Source: Prinia subflava (lineage: Eukaryota > Chordata > Aves > Passeriformes > Cisticolidae). From it: a DNA stretch of 64,000 bases. The stretch covers positions 119,633,094 to 119,697,093 of the forward strand of contig NC_086247.1 in the NCBI RefSeq assembly GCF_021018805.1, written 5' to 3'. Of the stretch, positions 39,201 through 52,000 are shown piece by piece. The notes below the pieces were generated by a model. That model saw nothing but the letters and a program-made list of their open reading frames with translations. It had not been told where the DNA came from and searched no databases. The position numbers were made by a program, and so were the translations under genes. How positions within the stretch are numbered: the first letter of the stretch is position 1; the number at the start of each line of letters is the position of its first letter.

Positions 39201-42200
39201 CATCTAAATTAGGGTGCTTATTAGCCTTTGGGATCTTAAAAATTCAAGTTACACTTGTGCAACTCTTGTAGTACTACCAATAACTGCTGCAATTAATGCA
39301 CATGAAGAAAATCAGAAAAATCTATGATGACTATAAAGTTAAAAAATTGTTCCAGTCAGAATTTTTTGCTTCTGTTATCAACAGCTTAATTTATTGCAAC
39401 TTCGTGACTTTTTTGAAGAAAAAAATCAGGGTTTATAAATAAAAGTGAACACTATTATTGATATGTCAGCATTAGTTTTGATATTATCAACAATAGCCAT
39501 GAGTGTATAATCCAGCAGAAAAGGGGGCTGAATTTTAATAGACATGTTAACAACATCTGTCAGCATTTATTGCCCTATTGTGACCACGTAAAGAGCCTTA
39601 TTGGCAGAATGTGTAAGTGAGGAAATCTGCTGTGCTGTTGTAGCCTGCCATTCTCCTGAAATATCACTCTGCTCAGGAGAAGTTAAGGTATTCTAATTAT
39701 AATAAGAAATAAATAAAAATACAAAAGAAAGACTTCTCCAAGCCATGTCACATGAGAGAGAAACAAGAAAGTTCTGCAGCAAGCCAAGATTTTCTTCTAC
39801 TCCTCAATTTTTTGCATAAGAGTCTTCTAAAACATTTTTATTATAATTAATAAAACTGAAATCCACAGTGAGGAATGTAAGAACATAACAAAGAAACAAA
39901 AGCAAACAGAAGAAACAAAACCACCCTCAGAAAACAGCGACAAACTACATCTCCTCTCAGCAGCATCCAGAGGGAAGTACCCCATGTTCTCAGGCTCCTC
40001 AAGGAGATTTTGCAGAGCTCCAGGATCATCTTTTCTTAACCAGAAAAGCTGTTCTTAAATCTAAGACCAAGAAAGCATGCTCCTTTCTGTCTCTCTCTCC
40101 TTTTTAAACTCAGCAGTAATCTTACTGCCATACTGGTAAAAACATCAAGCAGGCTTGTTTCCTGTTTCAGTGTTATTCTTGAAGTGGGCTGCAGTAAGAA
40201 TCTGATTTTCATTGGGCTATTATTATTTGCAGCTGTGTGACCTTTTTAACCCTCTTTTAAAAGTGACATTTCAGCCTTCAACCTCAAGCTGTCTAAATGT
40301 TGCAGGGTTTTCAGGCCTCTGATTAACAGAGGAAAAAGAACCGATGGGGAGGTGTATACTACAATGTGTCTAATGCAGGTCAGTGCACCCATCCTGCCAT
40401 TTCCACGAGTGAGTAATTACACTCTTATAAGCAACCTGTTTGTTGAAATTAATCACCTGGGTTCATGCTTGCAAGACAGGTTTCTTCAGCCTGGTGTGAC
40501 CAAGGTCACCGAGATTTCCAAATACAGGTACAAAACACACGGTCTCGAGCATCAGCAGCAGCATGCAGAGACATGAGCAATAAGTGAAGCATCTCCCATT
40601 TTTCAGGGTCATGGGCACAATGTTTAAAAAGTGAGACGAGGCATGGTTACACTGCACTTGTGAATAGCAAAGAACCCCATCGATGTATGCAGTGTTTTAA
40701 ACTGCTACTCATGGCTATTCAGTACAGTGCTATTTATAGGTAATTAGAGTGTTATTAGAAATGCTATTAAGACTTGTTGGTTTTGGAAGTGTAGTGCAGG
40801 CAGGGTTAATGCCTACGGTTGTTCCCAATACATACTTGCTTGAGCAAAGCCAATTTTAAGCAGCATTGTGCTGGAGCAGTGCAGGGTGGTTTTTCTCAGC
40901 GTGGGCTTTTCAGTGGAAGTGCTTGTTTTCTGAACTAGCATCACGCTTTCCACATGCAGGCATACAGGGCTCATTATCACAGCCCTGCCTGCTTCAGCTG
41001 CTACAAGGAAGGGTCTGTCAGCATTTCCATTAGAAACCCCCTGGTTTCAGGATTAAAGCATTTCCAAATGGTTCTGGATGTTGGAAAGCAATTTGTGTCC
41101 AGAGTTCCCAAGAAGGACTTTAACACAATGCACATTTGAGCTGGGGCTTGAGCCCTCGCTGGTACTCCAGTGATGTTTTTGGGATTGCATTTATGACATT
41201 TATGTGTGGAAAAACACTCAGCTTGGTCCTTTACTCATTTATTTTAAAAGAAGAGGGGCCCATAAATCTTCAGGCAGAGCCGAGTGCTCTCAAAAAGCAG
41301 TTGATGTGTGAATTGCCTCAGCAGCAAGCAGCCTCCCTTCGGTCTTTGCCCCATGGCTGGCATCTCTGAAGTCACCAGCCACTGACACGCTTCAGGATTA
41401 TTTGCAAAAGGAGAATCAAAAAGATTCTTTTTTTATGCTTCCAAACACCCTAGTTCTTTTTAAATGGCCACATGGTTTACTTATGGCTTGCCCAAACAAA
41501 ATCCAGTACTGGGAAGGCTCCCCAGCAGTCCTAAGGTTTTGTTCCCTGCTCTTTCTTACAGGTATATCCATTCCCCTTCAAATCAGCCAAAGGAGAAAAG
41601 TTTTTGATTCCCCAACTCAGCCTTTGTCCACTAAAACCCACTGTTTCTGTTATCAAAGAAAGCCAAATAGCTGCTTCCTGAGTTTCTTCTGCTTATGCAG
41701 ACCTGCTTTCATCTCAAGAAGAATAACTGGGGATAACTAAAAAAATATGGGGCAAATATAGGATATTTCAAAATGGAATGACAATGAATGTTGGAAAACT
41801 CTGGAATTAAGGAGGGTGGGGGAAGTACAGGGAGAAAGAACCACAAAGGAAAAGGAAAAGAGGAAGGCATTGGAAGGACTGCAGACCACTGACGACTGGG
41901 CTGAGGAAGAGGAGGAGAGTAAAAGGATATCTCTGAAAAAGAAACTCAAAATAGAAAGCAGATGATCTGCTGCCTTCCCACGTAGCAGCAGCATGAGAGC
42001 CCAACACTGTGTATCACCCATGCAAGTATTTGGCAAAGGGCACAGTCTGTCCTCTGCACTGGAAGATCAGTCTCTCAAGTCTAATGGAAATGCATCAGTC
42101 TAAACAATTGCATTTCTTGGACTCCCCTTTTCAGTGTAGGAAACCCATCACAGATTCACTCGCTATAGTGCAAATGGATTTGCTGTTTTACAGAAATGGC

Positions 42201-42993
42201 CATGGAATTACTAAACACAGGCCACAGAAGACAAAAATGGAAACAGGAGAACAGAAGTGAAAAGTGACTTTAAAATGAAAACACAAAAAAACCCAAAAAA
42301 ATACAAAACCAAAAAAACCTAGCCCTTTTGAAAACAGTTCATGAAAGTTATCTCAGCATAGAAATATTCTATAGGAGAAATAAGATCTTTATAGGGCAAG
42401 ATGGCTGTTACTTCGACTCTGGAAAAACACTTTGAGGAATAATGTGGTTATTTTGCACTCTGGGATTGGCCAAACAGGGCCAGCCTAACCTGGAAATGGC
42501 CCAGGCTTGTAGTTCTGCAACTGTCCCCCACTGATGGCATTTGCAGAATAACCCTAATACCTGCTGTTACAAGTCTGAAACCACATGAGAGACCAGACTG
42601 AAACCTCGCTGACTGCACAGAGGTTTGCTTAACAGAACAAGCAGCAGCACAAGCTGTACCACGCTGAGGAAAAGGCACTGTTCAACAACAGCATTTCACA
42701 CACCAACACACAGAAACAATACCTGAAGCGCTTCTCCATTTTCCCTACATGCAATTTTTCTGCTTTCCAGTGCTGGAAATTCAACAGCTAATCCAGACCT
42801 ACTGAAGTAAAACCAGTATCTGGGTCTGTGGACTTGACAAATGTTAGGGAGAACATCATATATCTGCAGATAGCCAAACAGCATCTGAATGTCAAGTTTA
42901 TCTCAATAGGAACAAATATTGTCATTGTCCTGTTTCATCAGACATTTAACTGAAGTGCTCAGGTCAGAAGACTAAGTTAGACATCAGGGTCTT

Positions 42994-43300
42994 GAAAGGG
43001 AGGGAAGAAAGGAAAGAAGGATGAAAGACAAAAAGGGGAGGGGAAGAGGAGGAAAAGCAGGGCAGGAGTGGGGAAAAGCAGAAAAAGGAAAGGAAGGAAG
43101 TGGAAGAAGTGACAGAAGGGAGAATAGGAAGGGAGGAAATGGGAAGAAAGGGAGGAAAGGGAGGAAAAGGAGGAAAGGGAAATAAGGGAGGAAAGGGAGG
43201 AAAAGGAGGAAAGGGAAATAAGGGAGGAAAGGGAATAGAGGGAGGAAAGGGAAATAAGGGAGGAAAGGGAATAGATGGAGGAAAAGGAGGGAAAGATGGG
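42994..43300 (+). repeat. Polypurine minisatellite with 18-bp unit
   Basis: These roughly 300 bases are almost entirely A and G on the plus strand. The core (43150-43275) is a tandem array of an 18-bp unit of type GGGAGGAAAGGGAAATAA, including an exact 36-bp duplication (43150-43185 and 43186-43221) followed by three 18-bp copies. The unit length is a multiple of three, so one frame stays open and reads as Gly-Lys repeats (43100-43369). That frame is a by-product, not a gene. Confidence 0.92.
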
Positions 43301-45145
43301 CTTAAAGCAAGATGGAAAGCATCAAATGCTTTAAATGGTGTGCTACAAATGGGCTCTCCACTATTTTAAAAGCTTTAACACTGAGGCTTCTTTTACCAGA
43401 GGCATTGTGATAATATAGCATATAGTATAATATACTGGATGTACATGGTGACTTTGTTTAGGTCACTGTCCATCTCAAACTGTTCTGCTCACAGGAAGGT
43501 GGCAGAACTGCAAAACAACTGCAGCAACACAAGTGGCAGGAATCTTGCTTCGAGAGACTACCACTAACATCTAGCATTTTAAAGGAAAACACATTTGCAC
43601 TGTTCTTTATGAACAAGTCCTGGCTTCTCCCGCTACGTGACAGAGTCCCTTGGGGCAAAGCATGTGCACAAAGAAGTTAAAACCACCATTAGCTGAAATC
43701 AATATTTACTACCAAACTCTTGAAAGATTTAAAGGAGAAGATACATGCAGAGAACGCCATTCCAGGTTCACACAGTCATTACTAACAGGGATCTGATAGC
43801 ACCCACTCTCCCTCACTACCAATTTTTGGTGGGTTACACACTTAAATACGCTTCAGTGTGTTATTTGATTAATTACAAAGTTGCTAATAATATAAGAATG
43901 GTCTGCTTAGAATTGCATTTACGGTTATTTTTCAGGCAAAGGAACAGAAAGTTCTTAGCCTATAAGGAAGTCTGCCCCCATTTTGGTTCATCTTCAAAAG
44001 GTTACCAATACTAAGTGAGGTGAGTAGTCCATCTTCTGCAAATCCCTTCACAAACACAGCCCCATTCCCAGAGCTGTGGCAGTCACCGTGCTTCATGTCC
44101 ACAGTTCCTACACCAAGAGGATTATCGTGGGTGTAGGAAAGAAAAACAATGAGTCTTCAGATCAGCTTCACAAGTTAAGATGGTTCACTATGCCTATTGC
44201 TATGAAACAAAAACAAAAAAACTATTTCAAGGAAAAAAACTCAGCATTATGCACAGGAGAAGATCTACAGGAAGCTTGCAAAGGGCAGAAAAGGCAACTG
44301 CAACACTGGCGAGAGATGAAGCCCGTGAAGCAGAGGGTGTCAATGATGAACTCCCAGTAACATCTGGCAAATAACCTAATCTTTTGGGACTTTCCAATGC
44401 TGGCAGATGAGTGTGTTGTCCGTCCCTTCAAAGGCTGACCTCATTTCTATCCTTGGGTTAATGGCATGCAAAGCTCTCTGCTACACTTACTTTTTCACTC
44501 TTCCCTCTGCCCCAAACAGTTATTATTAAACACCAAACAACTTTGCCTATTGTTGTAGTTTGCATACAATTTAATTAAGAGTTTTCCCTCCAGGAATAAT
44601 ATTGACTGAAGGTTTTGTAGGGTTGTTTTGGTTTTTAAGTGTACTGTAACTGCAGTATGCTAATTGCTTTGGTTTACGATACACAAATAGATAAAAGAAT
44701 TCACCTAACTTGCATGCAAATAAACACTTGGATTTCCAAAGGGAAGGAAGGGAAAAAAAAAGAAAGCATAAAAGATATCCTGGGGGAAACAACAACACAA
44801 GGCTGCTTAGCTGACTTTCATACCAGAAGCAGTTAGGGGCTTTAACACAAGCTTTGAAAATTCTGCCAGCCCAAATTTTCCTTCCATATTTTATTATATA
44901 AAATAATCCATAAAACAGAACTCTGCAAACAAACTTAAACATTTTATGGATAAAACTCTGCAATTCTGTATGTTTAAAAGAATTTTAAATCAAGACCAAT
45001 CTCACTTCTTACTTTTCTTTTCTTTATAGTTAATATACAAGACAGTTTAAGATTTTCATTACATAGAAAAATGAGGCTATTAATAAATCAGCTACAAGCC
45101 ATTAATTATTAACTTTCACCAATTTTTAATTGCCATTTTTAAAGA

Positions 45146-45163
45146 TTTTTTTTTTTTTTTTTT
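45146..45163. repeat. 18-base T tract
   Basis: Uninterrupted T run in AT-rich sequence; no flanking element was recognised. Confidence 0.9.
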
Positions 45164-45804
45164 AGTTTGGAAACTTCTTTCTCTGTAAAAATGACCAAAA
45201 AAAAATCCAGAATCAAACCTTTACTGTTCACTGTTTCTAGCTATAAGATACAATCCTCTGGGATAACAAATCTCTGCTGAGAACACCAGCAGCCCACAGA
45301 TCCCCTGTGGCAGTACTCAGCACTAGAGAGTTTTAGACACTGAAAACTGAAAACTATTCTTTTCAGCCCTGACAAATCAAGGGCAGGCTGATCTTGCAAC
45401 ACTAAACTTTGTACATGTGAAGGTGCTCACATCTCAAATACACACACTTTATCTTCAGACATGTTTCTCACCAGTCATATAACTAGTTTTACTAAGAGCA
45501 GTCTAACAATGTATTTTGGGTAAGTTTTGTTTGGATTTAGGCTGATCCATACGTTTTTAGGAAATCAAAGGTGGAAACATCTTGCTGTTAAAATACCTTC
45601 ATAAATAAGAGGGTCTGAGTTCTGAGACTGGGTTAAAAAGCCTGTCCCAAATCATTCATTGCATTGAATACAGCACAATGTATTTAGACTTTGAAAGGGA
45701 AGTACATAAATAACATAGTAAGCAAGGATTGGCTTGAACTACTAACCCAGGAAAAAAAATATACACTCAAAGAAGCTGCAGACATTAAAACAAGAGTCTA
45801 TATT

Positions 45805-46120
45805 TTCATAGAATCATAGAATATTTTGAGTCAAAAAGGACATCTAAAGGTCATCTAGTCCAACCCCCTGCAATAAAGTAGGGGCATCTTCTACGAGATC
45901 AGAGCCCCTCCAACCTGACCTTGAATATTTCCAGGGATGGGGCATTCACCATCTCTCTGGGCAACATATCCCAGTATTTAATCATCCTCATTGTAAAAAT
46001 ATTCTTCCTTATACCTACTCTAGATTGATCCTTCTTCAGTTTAAAACCATTAACCCTTGCCCTATTTCAACAGCCCCTGCTAAAAAGGTTATCCCTGTAA
46101 GTTATGGCCCACTTACACCT
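45805..46120 (-). mobile_element. CR1 LINE 3' end (5'-truncated copy)
   Basis: The plus strand begins with CATAGAATCATAGAAT, the reverse complement of the CR1 3' terminal repeat. It continues with the diagnostic blocks GGTCATCTAGTCCAACCCCC, TTCCAGGGATGGGGCATTCA, TCTCTGGGCAAC and TTTAAAACCATTAACCCTTG. The element is therefore on the minus strand, with its 3' end at about 45805. It is a roughly 300-bp truncated copy with no reverse-transcriptase ORF and clear divergence from the family consensus, so it is old and inert. The outer boundary near 46120 is approximate. CR1 is the dominant LINE of birds, which supports the avian assignment. Confidence 0.93.
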
Positions 46121-46239
46121 CACAACCACCTCTTTATGGAGGTTGTTTGTGAGACTGCAGGCTCCCAGCTTATTGAAAGAGTTAAAACTATGAACTACAA
46201 GAATGATTCACAATAGTTGATGAAAGCCTTTTGGGTGAG

Positions 46240-47700
46240 GCAGGGCAGGTATTTTAGACTCAGCCTTCTGGAGTACCAGAAGGGCCATCAGCAGTCACAG
46301 GACATTGTCCCCGGCAGGTATCACCAACAGGCAGTGCTGCGCTGCAGGCACAGCTCTCCCAGGGCTCTGAAACCAGCCACTACCAAGGCCCAGCACCAAG
46401 AACACCAGGAGCAACAGCAATGCCCTGGGCTGGCAGGCTCAGCAGAGAAGCCCCTCTTCCCCTGTCATGGCACAGGCTGGTGGCAGTCCCCCACAACACC
46501 TCCTTCCAGCCAGACCTGGAGAGAAGGCTGAGGATCATCTGCCCCAGAAGTTCAGGTACCTGACTTGGAAAGGGAACAGAATGGCCCACAAACTGCTTGG
46601 CAGACATCCAAAACAAAACAAAAAGCCCAAACCATTTTGTGCTCATCCCCCTGCCCTCCCGCAGACCCCCCAGCTGGGCTCTGGCTGCCTGCTCTGCCCT
46701 GGATGTGTCCACAACCCTTGGGTCAAGCTTCTCAACCATTAAAGGTCTGGACCCAGGAGAGGGGCTAACTTTGATGGGAAGCCAATACAGGTCTTCAAAG
46801 GCTTTTCTGCAAATAGATGCTTTCTTTGAGCACAAAAGTGGTGATCCCTCTCCTCTCCTCAGGCAAGAATGCTCCAGAAGTACTCCTGAGGGTTGGAGAT
46901 GCTCTTCCAGCCCCCAGCACTAACAATGCCCTGCAAATACATTTGCTGCATGTGAGACAGCCAAGTCTGCCTCCCTCTCTATACCCAGAAGAGCAGCTCA
47001 AACATCAGCATCTCAGAGGAGCTCCAGGATAGGCAGAGACACGCCAATGCCCATGGCTGGGGCTCTCCTGTTCCCTGGCTGGGGAGGTGGGATGGACCCT
47101 ATCCTTACGCCCTCATGAGCCCCCTGAGGTTCTCACCCCCAGAGAGACCCCCATGGTGCCTGACATGGGGCTTTTCTGGTGGTCTCCACTGCAGAGCAGA
47201 AGCACAGCCCAAGGCACTTTTGGGGATGTTGGTCCCTTGGGAGCACCCCAGGGCTCTACAACAAACCCAGACAGGTTGTACACAGCCTGTGTGTTTCTGC
47301 CTAGTCAGACCTCAAGCCTTTCCTTAAGGAATGGGAGATTTGGGATTCAGAAGGGACATAAATGCAGCTATCACTCCATTGCCGCTTGACAAGGAAGGGA
47401 CATCTGATGTGCGCTGCCACTCTGTGCTCAACTGATACAGCGACTGCAAAGTGAACTGCCAGTGGCTGGGCAGGGGGGTGAGTCTGCCTTCCAGAATCAG
47501 CTGAACCAGCACCCATCACTAGGCAAAAGTCCATGCAAACTATGGGAGACCCTCCCAGGAGCAGAGAGAGAGTTCTGCCCTCCAGGAGTGACTGTGCTTG
47601 TCTGTGTGCACAGACATGCAAGTCTGCAGGGTAGGTGAGAGTGCAAAGGGACCTTTCCTTCTACAGGGATGCAAGTACCCCTCAGCAATATAAGTCTCCA
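46240..47700. other. Unassigned GC-rich block next to the CR1 copy
   Basis: About 1.4 kb is clearly GC-richer than its surroundings, with overlapping open frames on both strands (for example 46380-46835 minus and 47301-47621 minus). None resembles a known protein and no splice pattern is convincing. CpG content is not island-like. It could be an old repeat or simply a local composition shift. Confidence 0.4.
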
Positions 47701-48963
47701 GAACTCTTCTCAGAAGACTGCTGTATCACATGTAAAAGTCATGGATTATTGCCTCAGTGAAGGAGGCAGTACATCAAAATGAAGCAATTCCTAATCAGTG
47801 ACTAGCCACACATTTCTGGCATGGACCAATCCACAACTGCAAACAAGAACCTCAAAAACTACCACAAAAATTGCTACTTTTCCTAACAAGAAGGAGGCAA
47901 CGAGAGGGGTAATTCTCTGTAGGCTGTGCATTCACAATCTGTGAACTACTCAGAGCAATTTATAACATACTGCAAGTGTAACGCAGTGAAATTCAAACAT
48001 CTCTAAAAACCACAGATTGGTAACTTGTGCTTATGTAAATACACAGCTTTCAAGCCTCAGCCGTCCTGGCCATAGCTCTTCTGGGAAAAAAGAAAAAAAT
48101 CTTGGCTAAGATTTTCAAGAGCAAGCGGTGATACCGAGCGCCTCCAATTTTTATGTGTCCAATCAGAAACACTTTAAAAGGCTTCATTTTCAACTCCTGC
48201 TGCACACACCCTCTCCCACTTACATCCCTTTAGGGAATATTTGTCTTTGAGAGTAGGTAAATAATGAAAAGTCAGACGCATACACATTATTTTGTTCGTT
48301 CTTCTCTCAGTAGTCTCTCTAACACAAAGTTGTAATACTATGCCAAAACTATAGATGAGAGGCCAAAGAACACACTTTTAAAGACTGATTTTAATTCTTT
48401 TAACAGAGCTGAAAGATGTTTACAATCACAATGAACTGCAATAAGCCTTAAATATATTTTATCTGTAGTTTCATCTGGAAGATTCTAGCTTACACGTTCT
48501 ATCCCAAGTCATGCAAAGTTGGTGGCAAAGTCAGGAAATAAATACATATATATTTATAGTTACAATGTACTGATTAACTACACGATCATTATTTTGAGAA
48601 TGGACTGCATAGACTGATCTGGCTTTTTGCATTTTTAATTAATATAATTTATCTCATTTTGAACTAGGGTGCAGAGAGTTATGACTAACCAATACTTTGT
48701 ATGAGAACTTAAAATAGAATTTTAAAAAAACTTTTAAAGCTATTTCAACATATAATTGCCTCATTTTCTAAAAAGAGAATTTAATATATAAGTTGTTTTG
48801 AAGGTCTAGCAAGTATATGAATATATAACTCCTTTTTCCTTCCTTGCAAGAACAGAAAATCACTGAGATTTGTACGAAGACAGTGAAAAACATAGCCTTA
48901 TTTTGAAGGTAATCCAAATGTAAGCATTCACATTCCCTAATAATATAGCTGCTATAATCCATT

Positions 48964-48974
48964 ACACACACACA

Positions 48975-49034
<60 letters not shown>

Positions 49035-49065
49035 AGAAGAAAAAAAGAAGAAAAAAAAAAAAGAG
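48964..49065. repeat. Composite microsatellite: (AC)12, A45, then AAG-rich
   Basis: Twelve AC units (48964-48987) run straight into 45 uninterrupted A (48988-49032), followed by AAG and A-run sequence to about 49065. Assembly length here is likely unreliable. Confidence 0.95.
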
Positions 49066-52000
49066 CATAGAGGATCACTAAGCCTACTGCCATCTACGTG
49101 CCTGTAAAGCAAACATGCTAGGGATGTCTTCTATCAACTGCCTGGATCAATGTATACTTCACAGTACCTATGCTTTAGAGGCAACATAACCAGAAAAGAA
49201 AGGCACAACTGAGCTGGCAGGGTCCCAGCAAAGACAGATTTCACAAGGTAGTAATATCAGTGACTGCCTCCAATAAAGGGATTACAAATGCAGGCTTCAG
49301 TATCTGTAAAGTCAGTGCACTTTTTGAAAGAAACTTTGATCCTAAGCACTTGACAGATCTTCTCAGAACATCATCTGCCTCCAATCAGGCACCTGAGGAG
49401 TCAGGAGTTTTCTCAGAAAGCAGGATATTCCTTTCCAAGTATATGCGAATGATATGAAGGCCATTAAGTCTATATACTCTAGCTGTCATAATCTTGTGTG
49501 ACACAGCATCCAATATTTTTATAGGTAAGACTAAGTTTTCTTCACAGAGAGAGCTATTTTTATGGACAGCTACAGATACTGACTAATGCTTTTGCATTTA
49601 TCAATGCCACAAATAGCTTTTTGAATATTAATGCTGCCAGATTTTCTTTCAAGACAGTAAGTGGCAATTATAAATAGGTGCTATTATCTTCTCATGTGTC
49701 AAACAGGCAAAAAAATGTTTAACACACATTTTAGTTGGATCATCCAAATAATACAATCCTTTGCATAATTCTGCAGAATAAAAAATATTTGGGGAGCTTC
49801 AAGAACAAACAGGATTGTCATGAGTCTCCTTCCAAGCACTACCATCCATCTCCTCTAGCAGACTCGTAGGCTACACTTGCCTCTTTCTGCCTCATGTTCT
49901 CCTTTCTCAAGCACTGCCTTGGTCTGAAATGAAGAACCCTCTGATTTGGATCATTCATTTTGCATTTATGCATATAAGCGTTTACTTTATTTTATTGTAT
50001 TACATCACAGCATGCATTTGCCTGTAGTATACAGTGTGTTATGAACTTTTTGTTGCTACAGTGTTTTAAAAAAATAAGGTCCATCTCCAAGGCACTTTGA
50101 TACTACACTAATACCTCTCCTCTTTTCTTGGCTGGGCTGTAGACATAAAAAGTTATCTCCTCTATGTAGGCAATGGCGAGGAAAAAAGCAGCAAAATATC
50201 TCTACTCATGTAAGAACATCTGGGCTAACCAACAAATCTAAAATACAAGAGTCTCTTCTGGTACCATGTCACAAATAACAAAAAACATATGTGGAGATAC
50301 AGGCTGCGTCTTCTACTTGAAGTTAACCTGAAAAAATTCCACTGAGTGTTGCCTAAGCTCTAACAAATATAAAAGAACAAATATCAATAAATTGAAATTT
50401 TCATTTCAATTGTTTGTGAGATGTATCCACAGGTTGTCTTGCTTCCAGCACTAATGCTTAGCTCATTAAGTAGACTCTACATTTTTTATAGATTTCAATC
50501 TTAGGCACAAGGGCTGAAATGAATCTTTTTGGCAAGTAAGTATCAGAGCAAAGGAAAAAAAATGTTTGGTCATTTTAGTCCCTAGTACAAACAAGAAACT
50601 AAAGGAAAGTAGTTGATTTTTTAAAGAAAGTATTTGCTGTCTTCTTTTCTTAATGTCGTTTTCTGGCAATCTCATCCCCATTCTCGTATTTTCCTACTGA
50701 GAAGGAAAAGTGAAAAGAAACCGAAACCACAGCAAAAATATATTTGGGGAAGGTGTTTGTGTCACAGAGTTCAGAGGAGAATTCTGGAAATTTCTGGGTC
50801 TCGTGCTCAGTGCTGTTTTTAGGGAATTTTATAGTTCCAGGTCAAGCTCTCCAGTTCACACACGTGATGTGGTTGACAATGAAATCCATTCTGAAGAAGC
50901 TGAGAGAACAACATTAGTGAGGGCATCAAAACTCCCAAACAGAGAACATGGGACCCAAACAGCCCAACCTCATTTCGAGAGAGGTCAAGTTCATTTCACT
51001 ACTGAATGTGACTCCATATTTGCGAAGCAGGGAGGAGACAGCAAAGAAAATAAGACTACATATATGCTGGGAAAGGTCCCATCTTGCCTTCATCCCTTCT
51101 CACAAAGCCTGTATAGCTTGTGCTTTTTCGTGGAAGGCTGTAATCACGTGATAAATCACATTGGGTAAAACAATTATTTCTAATTTAAATCAAATCCCTT
51201 TTGAAGGCTTTACCAGAGCAGTTCTGCCTGCAGATCTACCATAACAGAGTCTGGGTAGCAAGACTAGTTCAGGCACTTAGGAATATGGCATGAACGTGCA
51301 AACACACATCCACCATGGACTGATTTTACAGTAATTTTTAAAGCAGCATGGCTATAATATTGCCGAGCTACTCATTTTGGTGTGTGAAAATCCCTTTGGT
51401 GTTTTCCAGTTAATAAGGATGAAAGGAGGGAAAAAATTATAGGGCTGCATAGGCAGCCTTGAAGGAACATGGATTGAACAACCTTTGAAGTACCCAATTC
51501 TAAAATGAGATCGTATGAGAATTTTTTTCAAGCAATAAAAGTGAAGCCTCAGAAACAAGTGTAAGTTACAGCCTGAAGTGCTTTATCACAGCTCTATGAA
51601 CCCTCTTCCATAAACCCTAGTTCTTTTAAAAGTTCATTTACTTCAAGGAAAAATCGAACTGACTGTGGGGGAATAAAAGGGCAGGAGGGATCTATAGTTT
51701 CCCAGAGGTGTGTTGATAAATAAGGCGTGTACATCTCACGGCATCAAAGTCCTTAGTGGAGAAGAGCTGCCTCCTGCCAGTCTGCAAAGAGGCATTTTCC
51801 ACTTGGGGATAAGAACAAATACCAGTGCCTTATGTGCTTCTTCAACAAAACTCCTGCCCTCTGGAGAGCAAACCCTTCAACTTAATAACATGCCTATAGG
51901 TATGTAAAATCTATTGAGGCCTCAAAAGGTTGTGTCTGGGCTAATGCTGTGCCACACAAAATACCCAGAGTTGATTCTGACAGAATGTGGCTGTTTACAC

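Noticed and set aside
43100..43369. Gly-Lys repeat protein
   Set aside because: It is the translation of the polypurine minisatellite, whose 18-bp unit keeps one frame open. No flanking gene structure exists.
44571..44963. 130-codon minus-strand open frame
   Set aside because: The hydrophobic, Phe/Leu-rich translation is typical of AT-rich non-coding DNA. No homology is recognised.
50710..51168. 152-codon plus-strand open frame
   Set aside because: Its composition is not unlike protein, but no domain is recognised and no splice or promoter context is visible. Several frames of this size are expected by chance in 64 kb.
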